The notes: generated by a model not told the origin, from the sequence alone. Positions 1-10,147 are shown, counted from the stretch's first letter. The stretch is DNA of 64,000 nucleotides from Woeseia oceani (GCF_001677435.1 NZ_CP016268.1:919001-983000), one strand, 5' to 3'. Numbers and translations: made by a program.

Positions 1-1
1 A

Positions 2-1270
2 GAGATTCACGCGACAACAATTGACGGTGCGACCAAGGGTTTTCCCGGTACCGCGCAGCCCCTGCGTTTGGATGAACTCGGCGCGATGAACTGGAACGTT
101 CTTGCACACGATCTGCCGTTCCCGGTGGCGGTCCTGAAAGACAGCGCGTTACGGAACAATAGCGACCAGATGAAGAAGTATCTGGATGCAACCGGCGTGT
201 CTTTGAGCCCGCATGGCAAAACAACGATGTCCCCGCAACTTTTTGACCGGCAATTGGCTGAAGGAGCATGGGGACTTACGGCTGCGACCACCACGCACGT
301 GAATGTGTTCAGGAAGGCAGGCGTACAGCGTGTCATTCTTGCCAATCAATTGGTCGGCGAACAGAACGTTGCGTACATTGCGAGCGAGCTCAAAAGAGAT
401 CCGGAATTCGAATTCTATTGCCTGGTCGACTCGATTCGGCAGGCAGACCAGCTCGCTGAACTGCTGTTGAAATATGCACCGGGTCGTCCATTGAACGTGC
501 TTGTGGAAATGGGCTCGAAAAACGGTCGCTGTGGTGTGCGTAGCCTGGAGGAAGGGATAGAACTCGCGAGACATGTTTCCGCCCGGAATGACGTGTTTTG
601 TCTGGCAGGTATTGAAGTATTCGAGGCCATATTCGGTGGTGATCCACACGATGCCGCCATCAAGACAGATGGATTACTTGGGCAGGCGGTAAAGCTGGCG
701 GAAGAATGTGATGAAGCGGGCCTGTTTGGCACTTCGGAACTGCTGTTGACCGCCGGTGGCACCATGTACTTTGCCAGGGCAGCGAGGGCGTTGCTCAAGG
801 CCTCCGTATCCCGCAAAACAACGGTCGTTCTGCGTAGCGGGTGCTACCTGACTCACGATCATGGCCTGTACGCAAAAGGCGCTGAATTTGAGAAGGAACA
901 AACCAGCGGTGACCATCCGGAGTTCATTCCTGCTCTCGAAGTCTGGGCCAGCGTGCAGTCAGTGCCCGAGCCGGGGCTTGCCATTCTGGCCTTGGGCAAG
1001 CGGGATATTTCGTACGATATACAGTTACCAATGGTTTGTTATTCCGCTGAAGGTGGTCGCGCCAGAGCGGTCGCTCCGGGCAATTATGAAATAGTCGCCC
1101 TCAATGATCAGCATGCCTACATGCGCTGTCCCGCTGGACAGGAACCGAAACCTGGCGACCTATTTGGTCTTGGCATATCGCATCCTTGCACGACCTTTGA
1201 TAAGTGGCAGCTCTTGTACATCGTTGACGATGACTATCGAGTGGTCGAGGGAATTCGGACCTTCTTCTGA
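2..1270 (+). CDS. D-threonine aldolase / D-serine dehydratase-like PLP enzyme (5' end outside window)
   Basis: The frame is open from base 2, and the in-frame residues before the TTG at 68 (ATTIDGATKGFPGTAQPLR) look like the normal N-terminus of this family, so the true start lies upstream and the gene is 5'-partial. The family is the fold-III, metal-activated pyridoxal enzymes (alanine racemase N-terminal fold plus a D-serine dehydratase-like C-terminal domain), which cleave or deaminate D-hydroxyamino acids. The likely PLP lysine is in SPHGKTTM (codon 218-220). The phosphate-binding and metal regions appear as GGTMYF, VVLRSGCYLTHDHG and, near the C-terminus, SHPCTTFDKW with the His/Cys metal pair. 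It ends normally in VVEGIRTFF. Substrate cannot be told from sequence: D-threonine, D-serine or another 3-hydroxy-D-amino acid are all possible. Confidence 0.85.
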   Translation, partial: EIHATTIDGATKGFPGTAQPLRLDELGAMNWNVLAHDLPFPVAVLKDSALRNNSDQMKKYLDATGVSLSPHGKTTMSPQLFDRQLAEGAWGLTAATTTHVNVFRKAGVQRVILANQLVGEQNVAYIASELKRDPEFEFYCLVDSIRQADQLAELLLKYAPGRPLNVLVEMGSKNGRCGVRSLEEGIELARHVSARNDVFCLAGIEVFEAIFGGDPHDAAIKTDGLLGQAVKLAEECDEAGLFGTSELLLTAGGTMYFARAARALLKASVSRKTTVVLRSGCYLTHDHGLYAKGAEFEKEQTSGDHPEFIPALEVWASVQSVPEPGLAILALGKRDISYDIQLPMVCYSAEGGRARAVAPGNYEIVALNDQHAYMRCPAGQEPKPGDLFGLGISHPCTTFDKWQLLYIVDDDYRVVEGIRTFF

Positions 1271-1500
1271 AGCGATGATGCGCAACCTGTTCATGATTTG
1301 TGTGATGGCGGCAAAAGATGCTTCAGGTCAGAAGCCCGGTAAGCATATGCGCGTCGCAGAAAAGGTGGCGAGGCAATTTCTTCTGCCGAGTGATCGCGTC
1401 CTCCGCAAGAACAAGCGAAAGGCGTTCAATAAGCACACCCGGACTGACCGTCCGCAAACTTGGGTGAATTAACCGGCTTCGAATCAATTAGCAGCGGTAA

Positions 1501-3072
1501 TCAGAAACCCAGTTTCTGGAGGGCCGTTGCGAACTGCGTGCGCAACGGTTCCTTGCGCATAGGGAATGCGCCGAAAAATTCGGCGCTGCCGAGTTGCGGG
1601 CTGCGCTCGCGCACGTTTGCCGCCCAGGTTGCCGCTGCCGCTGCATTGCCGGCGAGTTCCTGGGTGGCCGCGGCGATCATCGCAATCAGCACATGGGCAC
1701 CTGGCGAGCGCGCGGCGCGCTCGGCCCATTGCACGGCTTCCGCCATCTCGCCGCGCGCCACGTGCGTGATGCCACGGGTGCCGAGCATCGCGTAGTACAA
1801 CGGATCAAGTGGACTCAGGCGCATGGCGAGATCGACCTGGTCGCGTCCTTCCTGATCCGCGCCTGCAATCGTGTTGGTCCAGGCCAGTGCGTAAACGCCT
1901 TGCGCGTAGTTCGGGCACAGTGACGTGGCGCGTTCCAGCCACGAGTGGGCGCGATCGAGATCGGCGCTCAACCAGAAACTGCGGCCCATCGTGAAATTAA
2001 CAAACGGATCCAGCGGATCAATCTCAAGCCCGGCTTGAGCGCAACGGCGGGCGAGTGCGGTCTCGCCTGCAATGTCGTCCGTGTGCCGCAGGAATGCCGT
2101 CTGAAAATGCACGAAGGAAAGGCCGGCATGGGCCCGGGCAAACGCCGGGTCGAGCTTGATCGCCCGCTGAAAAAGTGCGGCTGCTGCCGCATTGTCTTTC
2201 TGATTGAAGCGAAAGATATGCTGCAGGCCAACGTGGTACGCGGACCACGCATCCATGTTCTCCGTCACTATCAGGCGTGCGGCAGTTGCCTCGTGCAACG
2301 GAATCTGGATTTCCAGGGCCGCCAGAATCTTTTCCCGAATCTCCTTTCGAACCGCGTGAATGTCCTCGACTTTGCCCGTGAACCGCTCGGCCCAGACAAT
2401 CTCGCCGCTGCGTGTATCAACAAGTTCAGTGGTAATGACCAGTTGTCGATCGCTGGCTTCCACGCAGCCGGACAGCAGGTAACGCGCACCCAGTAACTGG
2501 CCGATATGGTGCTGGTCGGGGTCCCGATCACGAAAGCGAAACGACGATGCTCTGGCTATCACGAGCAGCCAGCGCAGGCGCGCAAGCTCGGCGATGATCT
2601 CGTGCGGTAGGCCGTCGGCGATGGTGTCGTACGGACCCGGCTTACCGAGCAACTGGAACGGCAGTACGGCAATGGAGGGGCGATACGAAACATCGTCCGC
2701 CGCCTGGGGCGTGTCTGCCTCTTGTCGGGAATCGTCCTCGGGCGACACGATCGGGCTGTTGCGCAACGGTCGAACGTCGGCGACGAATCGCAGGCCTTTG
2801 CCGTGCACGGTCTTAATAAAGCGCTGAGTGTGGCCGGTATCGCCCAGCACCTTGCGCGCCAGCTTGATCCGGCTCGCCAGCGCCGAGTCGGTCACAATGC
2901 GCCCGTCCCAGAGTTTCTCGAAGATCTCTTCCTTTGACACCAGTCGCTCGCGATGCTCGACCAGGTAGGCCAGCAAGGCGAGAACCTTGGGTTCGATCGG
3001 ACACGGCTCACCGTCCTTGCGAAGTTCAAACTTCGCCATGTCCAGTTCAAAGGGGCTGAACGCGTAGATCAT
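1501..3072 (-). CDS. Winged-helix transcriptional regulator with TolB-like and TPR domains
   Basis: About 523 residues. Residues 1-100 form an OmpR/CadC-type winged helix (IEPKVLALLAYLVEHRERLV, SRIKLARKVLGD, IKTVHGKGLRFV). Residues about 125-260 match the TolB-like segment often fused to such regulators and to adenylate cyclases (SIAVLPFQLLG, DGLPHEIIAELARL, GARYLLSG, LVDTRSGEIVWAERF). The rest is TPR-like helical repeats (LFQRAIKLDPAFARAHAGLS, CAQAGLEIDPLDPFVNFTMG). No membrane helix is visible, unlike CadC, so it should be a soluble DNA-binding protein. The ATG at 3072 is preferred over an in-frame GTG at 3090, because homologues begin close to the YAFSPFELD strand. The signal is unknown. 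It is divergent from the cupin gene, which it may regulate. Confidence 0.8.
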   Translation of the reverse strand: MIYAFSPFELDMAKFELRKDGEPCPIEPKVLALLAYLVEHRERLVSKEEIFEKLWDGRIVTDSALASRIKLARKVLGDTGHTQRFIKTVHGKGLRFVADVRPLRNSPIVSPEDDSRQEADTPQAADDVSYRPSIAVLPFQLLGKPGPYDTIADGLPHEIIAELARLRWLLVIARASSFRFRDRDPDQHHIGQLLGARYLLSGCVEASDRQLVITTELVDTRSGEIVWAERFTGKVEDIHAVRKEIREKILAALEIQIPLHEATAARLIVTENMDAWSAYHVGLQHIFRFNQKDNAAAAALFQRAIKLDPAFARAHAGLSFVHFQTAFLRHTDDIAGETALARRCAQAGLEIDPLDPFVNFTMGRSFWLSADLDRAHSWLERATSLCPNYAQGVYALAWTNTIAGADQEGRDQVDLAMRLSPLDPLYYAMLGTRGITHVARGEMAEAVQWAERAARSPGAHVLIAMIAAATQELAGNAAAAATWAANVRERSPQLGSAEFFGAFPMRKEPLRTQFATALQKLGF

Positions 3073-3219
3073 CGCCTGAGCATAGAGCACTAACCCTGCC
3101 GCGCCTAGAAAACGCTATAAATTCTCCATACAAGCGCCAAGCACGCACAGGCCGAGCGCGCTACAAATGAGTCCGGCGGTGGACAGGTCACCGCCGCGAA
3201 CACCCAGGAGGAACAGGGT

Positions 3220-3585
3220 ATGAAGGAATCACGAAGCAAACTGCCGGTACGGCTGGAGGCTGGTGGGGTATGCATCCAGGCTCACGACTGGGCCGATATC
3301 AACGTCGCCCGCATTCGTTTCCCCAAAGGGGCAGATGCAGCTCCCCTTCTGAAAGGGCTGCCTCAGGATCTCTGCCAGTGCCCGCACTGGGGCACGGTAC
3401 TGAAGGGCGCCATCCACGTGCGGTATGCCGATGGCAGCGAGGAAACGGTTCGAGCCGGCGAAGTGTATTACTGGCCGCCGGGCCACACGGTCCGCGTCGA
3501 TGAGGACTACGAAGCGATCGAGTTCAGCCCCAGCGGCCCGATGGGTGAAGTTATCAATCATTTGCAAACACAACTAAGCAAGTAA
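3220..3585 (+). CDS. Cupin-domain protein
   Basis: A 121-residue single-domain cupin. The double-stranded beta-helix core is visible as [20 protein letters not shown] followed by [17 protein letters not shown] and EAIEFSPSG, that is, cupin motif 1 with a reduced set of metal ligands and motif 2 with the PxGH turn. A strong ribosome-binding site (AGGAGG) lies just upstream. The next gene, a tautomerase-fold protein, starts 12 bases after the stop, so the two form an operon. Small cupins of this kind can be isomerases, dioxygenases or ligand-binding proteins. The sequence does not say which. Confidence 0.75.
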   Translation: MKESRSKLPVRLEAGGVCIQAHDWADINVARIRFPKGADAAPLLKGLPQDLCQCPHWGTVLKGAIHVRYADGSEETVRAGEVYYWPPGHTVRVDEDYEAIEFSPSGPMGEVINHLQTQLSK

Positions 3586-3596
3586 CGGAGACTGAC

Positions 3597-3821
3597 ATGC
3601 CACTGGTAACGATAGATGTCATCAAGAATGTGTTTACCCCGCAGCAAAAAGAGCAGCTGATCGAAAAAGTGACTGCCGCGATGATCGAGGTGGAAGGCGA
3701 AAGTATGCGACCGGTCACATGGGTCCGGATCAACGAGTTCGAAGGCGGAGACTGGGCCATCGGCGGCAAGCGTCTCGCGGCGGCCGATGTACATGCGATG
3801 GCGAAAGGTAAGGCAGCTTAA
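3597..3821 (+). CDS. 4-oxalocrotonate tautomerase family protein
   Basis: A 74-residue protein of the tautomerase superfamily. After removal of the initiator Met the N-terminus is proline (MPLVTIDV), the catalytic general base of the family. The helix [16 protein letters not shown] and the strand [18 protein letters not shown] follow the usual small-subunit pattern (beta-alpha-beta) of an enzyme that works as a hexamer or trimer of dimers. Length is normal. It is co-transcribed with the cupin gene upstream and followed by a strong hairpin. Substrate unknown: these enzymes convert enol and keto forms of small dicarboxylates. Confidence 0.8.
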   Translation: MPLVTIDVIKNVFTPQQKEQLIEKVTAAMIEVEGESMRPVTWVRINEFEGGDWAIGGKRLAAADVHAMAKGKAA

Positions 3822-3833
3822 CGGATCACTGCC

Positions 3834-3857
3834 GCCACCCCGGGCTCCCGGGGTGGC
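3834..3857 (+). terminator. Hairpin after the cupin-tautomerase operon
   Basis: An 11-bp perfect GC-rich stem (GCCACCCCGGG paired with CCCGGGGTGGC around a CT turn) 12 bases after the tautomerase stop. The T-run after it is weak (AATTTTGCC), so it is a likely but not textbook intrinsic terminator. Confidence 0.6.
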
Positions 3858-4522
3858 AACTGAATTTTGCCGACAAAGTGGGTTGGACCGAATTCTTGAG
3901 CAAGCGGACAGAATGACGAGACGGTTCGCAGGCCGGCAAGCCCTGAATCAAGAACAGGGGCATCGGCTCGACCCCTTTCCCCGCTACTGATTTTTCCTTT
4001 CTTATCATTTCTTGAACTTTCTTAAAATTTGCACGTCATTCGTGCAGCGGGCTGGCTGCTGACTCCATGGGGGCACAACGTCTGCCGAGGGTTTTGGTGG
4101 CTCGCTGACGCGGCACTTGATGAAGTACCGTGGTGATTAGTGCATGCCGGACAGCCGGCGTTGCCCGCATTCACACGGGAAATAAAGGACGGCCCGCCGC
4201 TGGCAAGCATGCCGGCCGTTCCTGGCTGTGCAAATGGCCGGTCGGTGCATCGTCACCGAAATGCAGGCTGCCGTGCGGACCGCGATGTCATGGTAGATGC
4301 TGGTGAAGCGCGCGGTGTATTTCGCGACTGTGTCAGTCCCGGTCACTTCCCTTACGGTACGCTCCAGCTGACTTTTAGGGGGCCGTATTATAAGTTTAGG
4401 CATTACTGTATAAAAACGTGATTGATCCATACTCCAGGCCGTTCCAGTGTAAGAACAGTGCTTGCGTTCAGCATTCAAAACCCAGATGTCGGGTTCTTAG
4501 AAATTCAAGGCTATCCCAGATA
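3858..4522. other. Intergenic region of about 660 bases, no gene recognised
   Basis: Short reading frames occur on both strands (for example a minus-strand frame of about 110 codons ending near 4137) but none has a good ribosome-binding site or a family resemblance I recognise. The last 150 bases become AT-rich, with -10-like hexamers TATAAG (4389) and TATAAA (4409), so the promoter of the efflux operon probably lies there. Confidence 0.4.
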
Positions 4523-5614
4523 ATGAGAAATTCAGCGCTGCTTCTATTTGTAACGTTGTTGCTTTCCAGCGCCCAGTCTTTCGGGCAAAGAGAGGGTGCA
4601 CAGAATGCGACGGCAGTCATCGTCGCACCCGTTGTAAGTGGTGAGTTTGCAGATCAGGTTGAGGCGCTGGGCACCACCAGGGCTAACGAGTCGGTAGTGA
4701 TTACAGCCGATCGCTCGGAAAAGGTCATGGCCATCCATTTCGACGATGGCCAGGCGGTCAAAAAAGGCGACCTTCTGCTTACTCTTGATAAGAGACAGGA
4801 AGAAGCGCAGCTGCGTGCATCGCAGGCTGTAACCGATGAAACCCGCAATTCGTACAACAGGGCCCAAGGCCTCAGTGGTACCAGTGCGCTGCCCAGAGCG
4901 ACATTGCAGGAGCGTGCCGCGCAACTGGCGCAGGCGCAGGCGGTCACCGATTCCTTGCAAGCCAGCCTTACGAGTTACGAGATTACCGCACCGTTCGACG
5001 GCATTCTGGGTCTGCGGCAGGTTAGTGTCGGCACGCTGGTACAACCGGGCGACCAAATAACAACGATCGACGATCTCAGTCAGATCAAAATCGATTTCGA
5101 TGTGCCGTCGGTGTTTTTGGCGACCCTCAAGCCAGGCTTGCCTATTCGCGGGACAATTGAAGCGTTTGGCGATCGCCAGTTTGAAGGCGTCGTTACCACG
5201 GTTAATTCCCGCATCGACCCGATAACACGCACGGTCATCGTGCGCGCGATCATCCCTAACCCGGATAACATTCTGAAACCAGGGTTGTTGATGAGCATCA
5301 CCTTGTACAAGAACCCGCGCCAGACTTTGCTGGTCCCGGAAGAGGCGCTGATCAAGCGCGCCGACCGCAATTACGTATATGTCATTGAACAAGACCAGGG
5401 CCAAACCATTGCCCGGCAAAGAAGTATTGAATTGGGTGCCCGAAAACCCGGCATTATTGAGGTGCTGTCTGGCCTCGAGGAAGGCGACAAAGTTGTGGTT
5501 CAGGGAATCATCAAGCTTCGTGATGGCATGCCGGTCAGCATCCGCGCGGAGCAAACAGGCAATGAATCACTGGAAGATTTATTGACGCAAAAACCGACTA
5601 CTGGCGGGCAATAA
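4523..5614 (+). CDS. RND efflux periplasmic adaptor (membrane fusion protein)
   Basis: About 363 residues from the ATG at 4523. An upstream in-frame ATG at 4418 would add 35 residues with no signal character, whereas the chosen start gives a clean signal peptide (MRNSALLLFVTLLLSSAQSF). The order is lipoyl/barrel-sandwich half (VMAIHFDDGQAVKKGDLLLT), a helical hairpin (about 80-140), the second lipoyl half (YEITAPFDGILGLRQVSVGT), a beta-barrel (IRGTIEAFGDRQFEGVV) and the membrane-proximal domain. This is the HlyD/AcrA family: it bridges the inner-membrane pump and the outer-membrane channel. There is no lipobox cysteine, so it is anchored differently from AcrA. The pump gene begins 1 base after its stop. 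Confidence 0.93.
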   Translation: MRNSALLLFVTLLLSSAQSFGQREGAQNATAVIVAPVVSGEFADQVEALGTTRANESVVITADRSEKVMAIHFDDGQAVKKGDLLLTLDKRQEEAQLRASQAVTDETRNSYNRAQGLSGTSALPRATLQERAAQLAQAQAVTDSLQASLTSYEITAPFDGILGLRQVSVGTLVQPGDQITTIDDLSQIKIDFDVPSVFLATLKPGLPIRGTIEAFGDRQFEGVVTTVNSRIDPITRTVIVRAIIPNPDNILKPGLLMSITLYKNPRQTLLVPEEALIKRADRNYVYVIEQDQGQTIARQRSIELGARKPGIIEVLSGLEEGDKVVVQGIIKLRDGMPVSIRAEQTGNESLEDLLTQKPTTGGQ

Positions 5615-5615
5615 C

Positions 5616-8600
5616 ATGGTTTTGTCGGATCTCTCAGTTACGCGACCGGTCTTTGCCTCAGTGCTGTCATTACTGCTGATCGCATTCGGCCTGATGTCCT
5701 ATTCCAAATTGTCCATGCGCGAATACCCGGACATCGATCCACCTGTTGTCTCTATCGATACCAGCTACGCTGGCGCTGCCGCCAATGTCGTCGAGACCCG
5801 GATCACCGAGGCTATCGAAGATCGCATTTCCGGTGTCGAAGGCATCAAGTACGTTTCCTCTACGTCGTCGGACGGGCGCTCCAGGATCAATATCGAGTTT
5901 GATATCGGGCGAAATATTGAAGATGCCGCGAACGATATTCGCGACCGCGTCTCCGGCATCGTTGACAACCTGCCGGAGGAAGCCGATCCACCGGATATTC
6001 AGAAAGCCGATTCCAGCGACGATGTCATCCTGTGGATGAATCTGGTCAACGAAAACATGGACCTGCTGGAGCTGACCGACTACGCCAAACGCAATCTGCA
6101 AGACCGCTTCTCAGTCATTCCTGGTGTTGCTCGTGTGCGTATCGGCGGCGGTCTCGAATACTCCATGCGCGTTTGGGTGGATCGCAACAAGCTTGCGGCG
6201 CGCGGCTTGACCGTGCAGGACATAGAAGTGGCATTGCGCACGGAAAACGTGGAACTGCCAGCCGGCGGTATCGAGTCTGAAAAGGTTCAGTTTACGGCGC
6301 GCGTTGAACGCGGTTACCGCACGCCGGAAGATTTCAAAAACCTGGTTATCGCCAAACGGGCCGATTACCTGGTACGTCTCGGCGATGTGGCGCGAGTTGA
6401 AAGAGAAGCGGTTGAAACACGTACGTTGTTCCGCGGCAATGGTGCACCGATGGTTGGTCTCGGAATCATCAAACAATCCAAAGGCAATACCGTTGAAGTT
6501 GCGCAAAGCGCAATTGAGCTTGCAGCCCGGTTAGGCCCCAATTTACCGCCGGGCATGGAAATTATTCCCGCCTACGACACGTCCGTTTTCATTCGTGGTG
6601 CGATTGCGGAAGTTTACAAAACGCTGGCTATCGCAATGATCCTGGTTGTCAGTGTGATCTATCTCTTCCTCGGAAGCTGGCGGGCGATGCTTGTTCCAGC
6701 CGTAACCGTTCCGGTTTCGCTGGTGTCAACATTTATCGTGCTTAATCTGGCAGGGTTCTCCATCAATCTGCTTACCCTGCTCGCGCTGGTGTTGGCGATC
6801 GGACTGGTAGTGGATGACGCGATTGTCGTACTGGAAAATATCTATCGGCGTATTGAAGAAGGAGAGCCACCGTTGTCGGCGGCTTTTCATGGTACCCGCC
6901 AGGTGGGTTTCGCCGTCATAGCAACAACCATTGTTCTGGTGGCTGTGTTCGTACCTATCACGTTCCTCGAAGGAGACTTGGGCCGACTGTTTTCTGAGTT
7001 CGCCATCACGATGGCGGCTGCAGTCAGCTTTTCCACCTTCGTGGCTGTGACGCTTTGCGCGATGATTGCCTCCAAGGTCTTGCGAAAGGCGGAGAAGAGC
7101 AGGTTCCACAATCAGGTTGACCGCCTGTTTGACCGGTTTTCTTCGGCCTACGGTCGTGCTTTGACTTGGGCATTGCGGCGGAAATCAATAGTCATCGCCG
7201 GCTTTGCAGGAGTGGCTGGACTGTCTTTCTTTCTGTTCAATGCCTTGCCTTCCGAATATGCGCCGAAAGAAGATCGCGGTGCATTCTTTTTGATGATCAA
7301 TGCGCCGGAAGGTAGTTCGTTCGAATTTACCAAAGAGTACATGGAGGAAGTCGAGCAGCGCCTGATGCCCTATGTCGATGCGGGCGAGTTGAATCGTGTG
7401 CTCGTGAGAGCGCCGCGCAATTTCGGCAACTCAACGACATTTAACGATGGCATCGTTATCAGCGTCATGAACGATTGGGCCAGTCGCCGACCGGCCGATG
7501 AAGTCATGGCAGAGATTTCGCAAAAGATGGCGGACTTGCCTGGCGTGCGCGCTTTTCCCGTCATGCGGCAAGGCTTCGGCGGCGGCACGCGGAAACCTGT
7601 TCAGTTCGTTCTGGGTGGTGGCACCTATGAAGAGCTGGCGCAATGGCGCGACCTCCTGATTGAGAAGATTGAAGAGGACAACCCCGGGTTAACGGATATC
7701 GACAGCGATTTCAAAGAAACCAAACCGCAGCTCAAGATCAGTATTAACAAGAACCGCGCAGGAGACCTGGGCGTCAGTAGCCAGGTTATTGGCACAACAC
7801 TGGAATCGATGCTTGGCTCCAGACGGGTGACTACGTATATCGATAACGGCGAGGAGTACGACGTTATCTTGGAAGGCGAACGCGACTCGCAGCGCACACC
7901 GACCAACATGCAGAACATTTACGTACGCTCGGATACCGGTGCACTGATTCCATTGTCCAACCTGGTGAATATCACGGAGTTCGCCGATTCAGGTGACCTG
8001 AACCGTTATAACCGCGTTCGCGCCATTACTTTGGAGGCCGGGTTGGCCGATGGCTATGTACTCGGCGACGCGCTCGATCACCTGCGTGAACTGGTGAGGT
8101 TGCACCTGCCGGGTGATGTAACTATTGACTACAAAGGCCAGTCACTGGACTACCAAACCAGTGGTTCGTCGCTGATGTTTGTTTTCATGCTCGGTTTTGT
8201 CATCGTGTTCCTGGTCCTTGCGGCACAGTTCGAAAGCTATATCCATCCACTGGTTATTATTCTGACAGTTCCTCTCGCAATGACAGGTGCGCTTACCGGT
8301 CTTTTCATTACCGGCAATTCACTCAACGTGTATACCCAGATCGGGCTGATCATGTTGATTGGCCTGGCGGCGAAGAACGGAATTCTTATCGTCGAATTTG
8401 TCAATCAGTTGCGTGATCAAGGCATCGAGTTTGGTGAGGCCTTGATCAAGGCAGCACAGATTCGATTGCGACCGATTCTGATGACGGGTATCACGACGAT
8501 TGCCGGCTCGCTGCCGTTGATCCTGTCCACCGGCGCTGGCGCGGAATCCCGGGTGGCGATCGGTGTGGTTATTCTGTTCGGTGTCGCATCGGCAACGGTA

Positions 8601-8723
8601 TTCACCGTCTTTATCGTGCCTGTGGCCTACGACTTGCTCGCGCGCAATACCGGCTCGCCTAGCGACGTTAAGCGCGAACTGGAGATGCAGGACAAGAATC
8701 GACAAGCGGGTGTTCCAGCATGA
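5616..8723 (+). CDS. RND multidrug efflux permease (HAE1 type)
   Basis: 1035 residues, the normal length for AcrB/MexF-type pumps. It begins with the typical N-terminal helix (LSVTRPVFASVLSLLLIAFG) and shows two repeats of large periplasmic loop plus six membrane helices. The proton-relay acidic pair is seen in helix 4 (GLVVDDAIVVLENI), the conserved YDTSVFI segment follows the first loop, and the second half carries AAKNGILIVEFVNQLR and RLRPILMTGITTIAGSLPL. It should export drugs, detergents or metabolites from the inner membrane and periplasm using the proton gradient. It is coupled to the adaptor upstream, and the stop overlaps the next start as ATGA. No regulator gene lies beside the operon. 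Confidence 0.95.
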   Translation: MVLSDLSVTRPVFASVLSLLLIAFGLMSYSKLSMREYPDIDPPVVSIDTSYAGAAANVVETRITEAIEDRISGVEGIKYVSSTSSDGRSRINIEFDIGRNIEDAANDIRDRVSGIVDNLPEEADPPDIQKADSSDDVILWMNLVNENMDLLELTDYAKRNLQDRFSVIPGVARVRIGGGLEYSMRVWVDRNKLAARGLTVQDIEVALRTENVELPAGGIESEKVQFTARVERGYRTPEDFKNLVIAKRADYLVRLGDVARVEREAVETRTLFRGNGAPMVGLGIIKQSKGNTVEVAQSAIELAARLGPNLPPGMEIIPAYDTSVFIRGAIAEVYKTLAIAMILVVSVIYLFLGSWRAMLVPAVTVPVSLVSTFIVLNLAGFSINLLTLLALVLAIGLVVDDAIVVLENIYRRIEEGEPPLSAAFHGTRQVGFAVIATTIVLVAVFVPITFLEGDLGRLFSEFAITMAAAVSFSTFVAVTLCAMIASKVLRKAEKSRFHNQVDRLFDRFSSAYGRALTWALRRKSIVIAGFAGVAGLSFFLFNALPSEYAPKEDRGAFFLMINAPEGSSFEFTKEYMEEVEQRLMPYVDAGELNRVLVRAPRNFGNSTTFNDGIVISVMNDWASRRPADEVMAEISQKMADLPGVRAFPVMRQGFGGGTRKPVQFVLGGGTYEELAQWRDLLIEKIEEDNPGLTDIDSDFKETKPQLKISINKNRAGDLGVSSQVIGTTLESMLGSRRVTTYIDNGEEYDVILEGERDSQRTPTNMQNIYVRSDTGALIPLSNLVNITEFADSGDLNRYNRVRAITLEAGLADGYVLGDALDHLRELVRLHLPGDVTIDYKGQSLDYQTSGSSLMFVFMLGFVIVFLVLAAQFESYIHPLVIILTVPLAMTGALTGLFITGNSLNVYTQIGLIMLIGLAAKNGILIVEFVNQLRDQGIEFGEALIKAAQIRLRPILMTGITTIAGSLPLILSTGAGAESRVAIGVVILFGVASATVFTVFIVPVAYDLLARNTGSPSDVKRELEMQDKNRQAGVPA

Positions 8724-10147
8724 TTCGGCAATTGTTCTGGACTTGTGTCGCGCTGGGTATGGCAGGCTGCGCGGTAGGGCCAAAGTATGCTGAGCCGGAA
8801 CAGGACTACCCGGATTCCTGGTCGCACGAAGAAAGCTCAGCCGGTACGAAGGTCATCTCGTCCGAGGCGATTGATACGCGCTGGTGGAGCGTTTTCGAGG
8901 ACCCGTTACTTGAACAGTTCATTGCCACTGCAGCCAGTCACAACAAGGATCTGGATATCGCAATGGCCAACGTGAGTAGTGCGCGGGCTTTGCGGCAGAT
9001 AGAACGGAGTTCCCTGTTGCCGAGTATTGGTGCAGCTTTAGGAGGTAGTCGAACCAAGTCCAGCGCGGCAATCAGTTCGTTTAACAGCGGTCAGATTCGC
9101 AACACCTACGATGCCGGGTTTGATGCATCGTGGGAGATCGACCTGTTCGGCGCCAACCGTCGCGCGCTTGAAGGGTCCGACGCACGCGTTGGGGCTGCCA
9201 TTGCCAATTATCAGGACGTCATGCAATCGACTTTGTCGGACGTTGCGCGTACCTACTATGAGGCACGCGGCCTGCAGAAGCGTATCGCGAACACAAAGCA
9301 GAGTACCCAATTGCTGAAGGAAACGTTTGATGTCGTTCGGGATCGCTTTGCAGTCGGCGAAACCAGCGACTTTGATCTCTCCCGCGCGCAAAGTGAGTAC
9401 GAACTGACCCATGCACGCATTCCCAATCTGGAGGGTGAGCTCAAGGTTACTATCTACACGCTTTCCGTTCTGTTGGGTCGTCCGCCGGAAGCGTTATTGG
9501 CAGAGATGGAAAGCGTGCAGCCGTTGCCGGTACCGCCGGACATGGTGCCCGTCGGACTGCGCTCCGACATCTTGCGCCGGCGCCCGGACATTCGAGCCGC
9601 TGAACGGGCGCTTGCCGCTTCCGTTGCCGATATCGGAGCGCAAACTGCCGAGCTTTTCCCGAGCTTTTTTCTGACCGGCGATATCGGTTCGCAGGCACGG
9701 GTATTCAGCGATCTGGCGAACAGCAGTGCTGGCGTGTGGTCATTGGCCTCGTTTATTCAATGGTCAGTCTTCGATGGCGGTGCTATTCGTGCCCGGGTTG
9801 AATTGCAGGAGGCAGAGAATGTCGCCGCGCTGGCACAGTACGAGAAGAGCGTGCTCGAAGCGCTGCGCGATGCCGAAGCGGCATTGTCGCGCTATGCCGA
9901 AGAGCTGGAGACCCGGCAACGACTGGCGAAAGGCGTGCAAAGCCGGCGCAAAGCGGTGGCGCTGGCCAAAGAGTTGTTTGACGCGGGCGAAGAGGATTAC
10001 CTGGCGGTGGTTGACGCCGAGCGGCAATTGATTGCCGGCGAAGACGATCTGATCATTTCTGAAACCAACTCGATTACCAAACTGGTCGCGCTGTTCGACA
10101 CGCTCGGTGGTGGCTGGGAGGCGTTCAGCCCGGCAACACCGGACTGA
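8720..10147 (+). CDS. Outer-membrane efflux lipoprotein (OprM/NodT family)
   Basis: 475 residues. The signal peptide ends in a lipobox (GMAGC, Cys17), followed by VGPKY as in OprM and NodT. Two tandem OEP repeats give long helices (LDIAMANVSSARALRQIERS; QAEAENV-like and ALRDAEAALSRY) and the conserved segments GFDASWEIDLFG, LRSDILRRRPDIRAAE and WSVFDGG are present. This is the TolC-like exit duct of the tripartite pump. It overlaps the permease by 4 bases, so the three genes are translationally coupled. Confidence 0.94.
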   Translation: MIRQLFWTCVALGMAGCAVGPKYAEPEQDYPDSWSHEESSAGTKVISSEAIDTRWWSVFEDPLLEQFIATAASHNKDLDIAMANVSSARALRQIERSSLLPSIGAALGGSRTKSSAAISSFNSGQIRNTYDAGFDASWEIDLFGANRRALEGSDARVGAAIANYQDVMQSTLSDVARTYYEARGLQKRIANTKQSTQLLKETFDVVRDRFAVGETSDFDLSRAQSEYELTHARIPNLEGELKVTIYTLSVLLGRPPEALLAEMESVQPLPVPPDMVPVGLRSDILRRRPDIRAAERALAASVADIGAQTAELFPSFFLTGDIGSQARVFSDLANSSAGVWSLASFIQWSVFDGGAIRARVELQEAENVAALAQYEKSVLEALRDAEAALSRYAEELETRQRLAKGVQSRRKAVALAKELFDAGEEDYLAVVDAERQLIAGEDDLIISETNSITKLVALFDTLGGGWEAFSPATPD

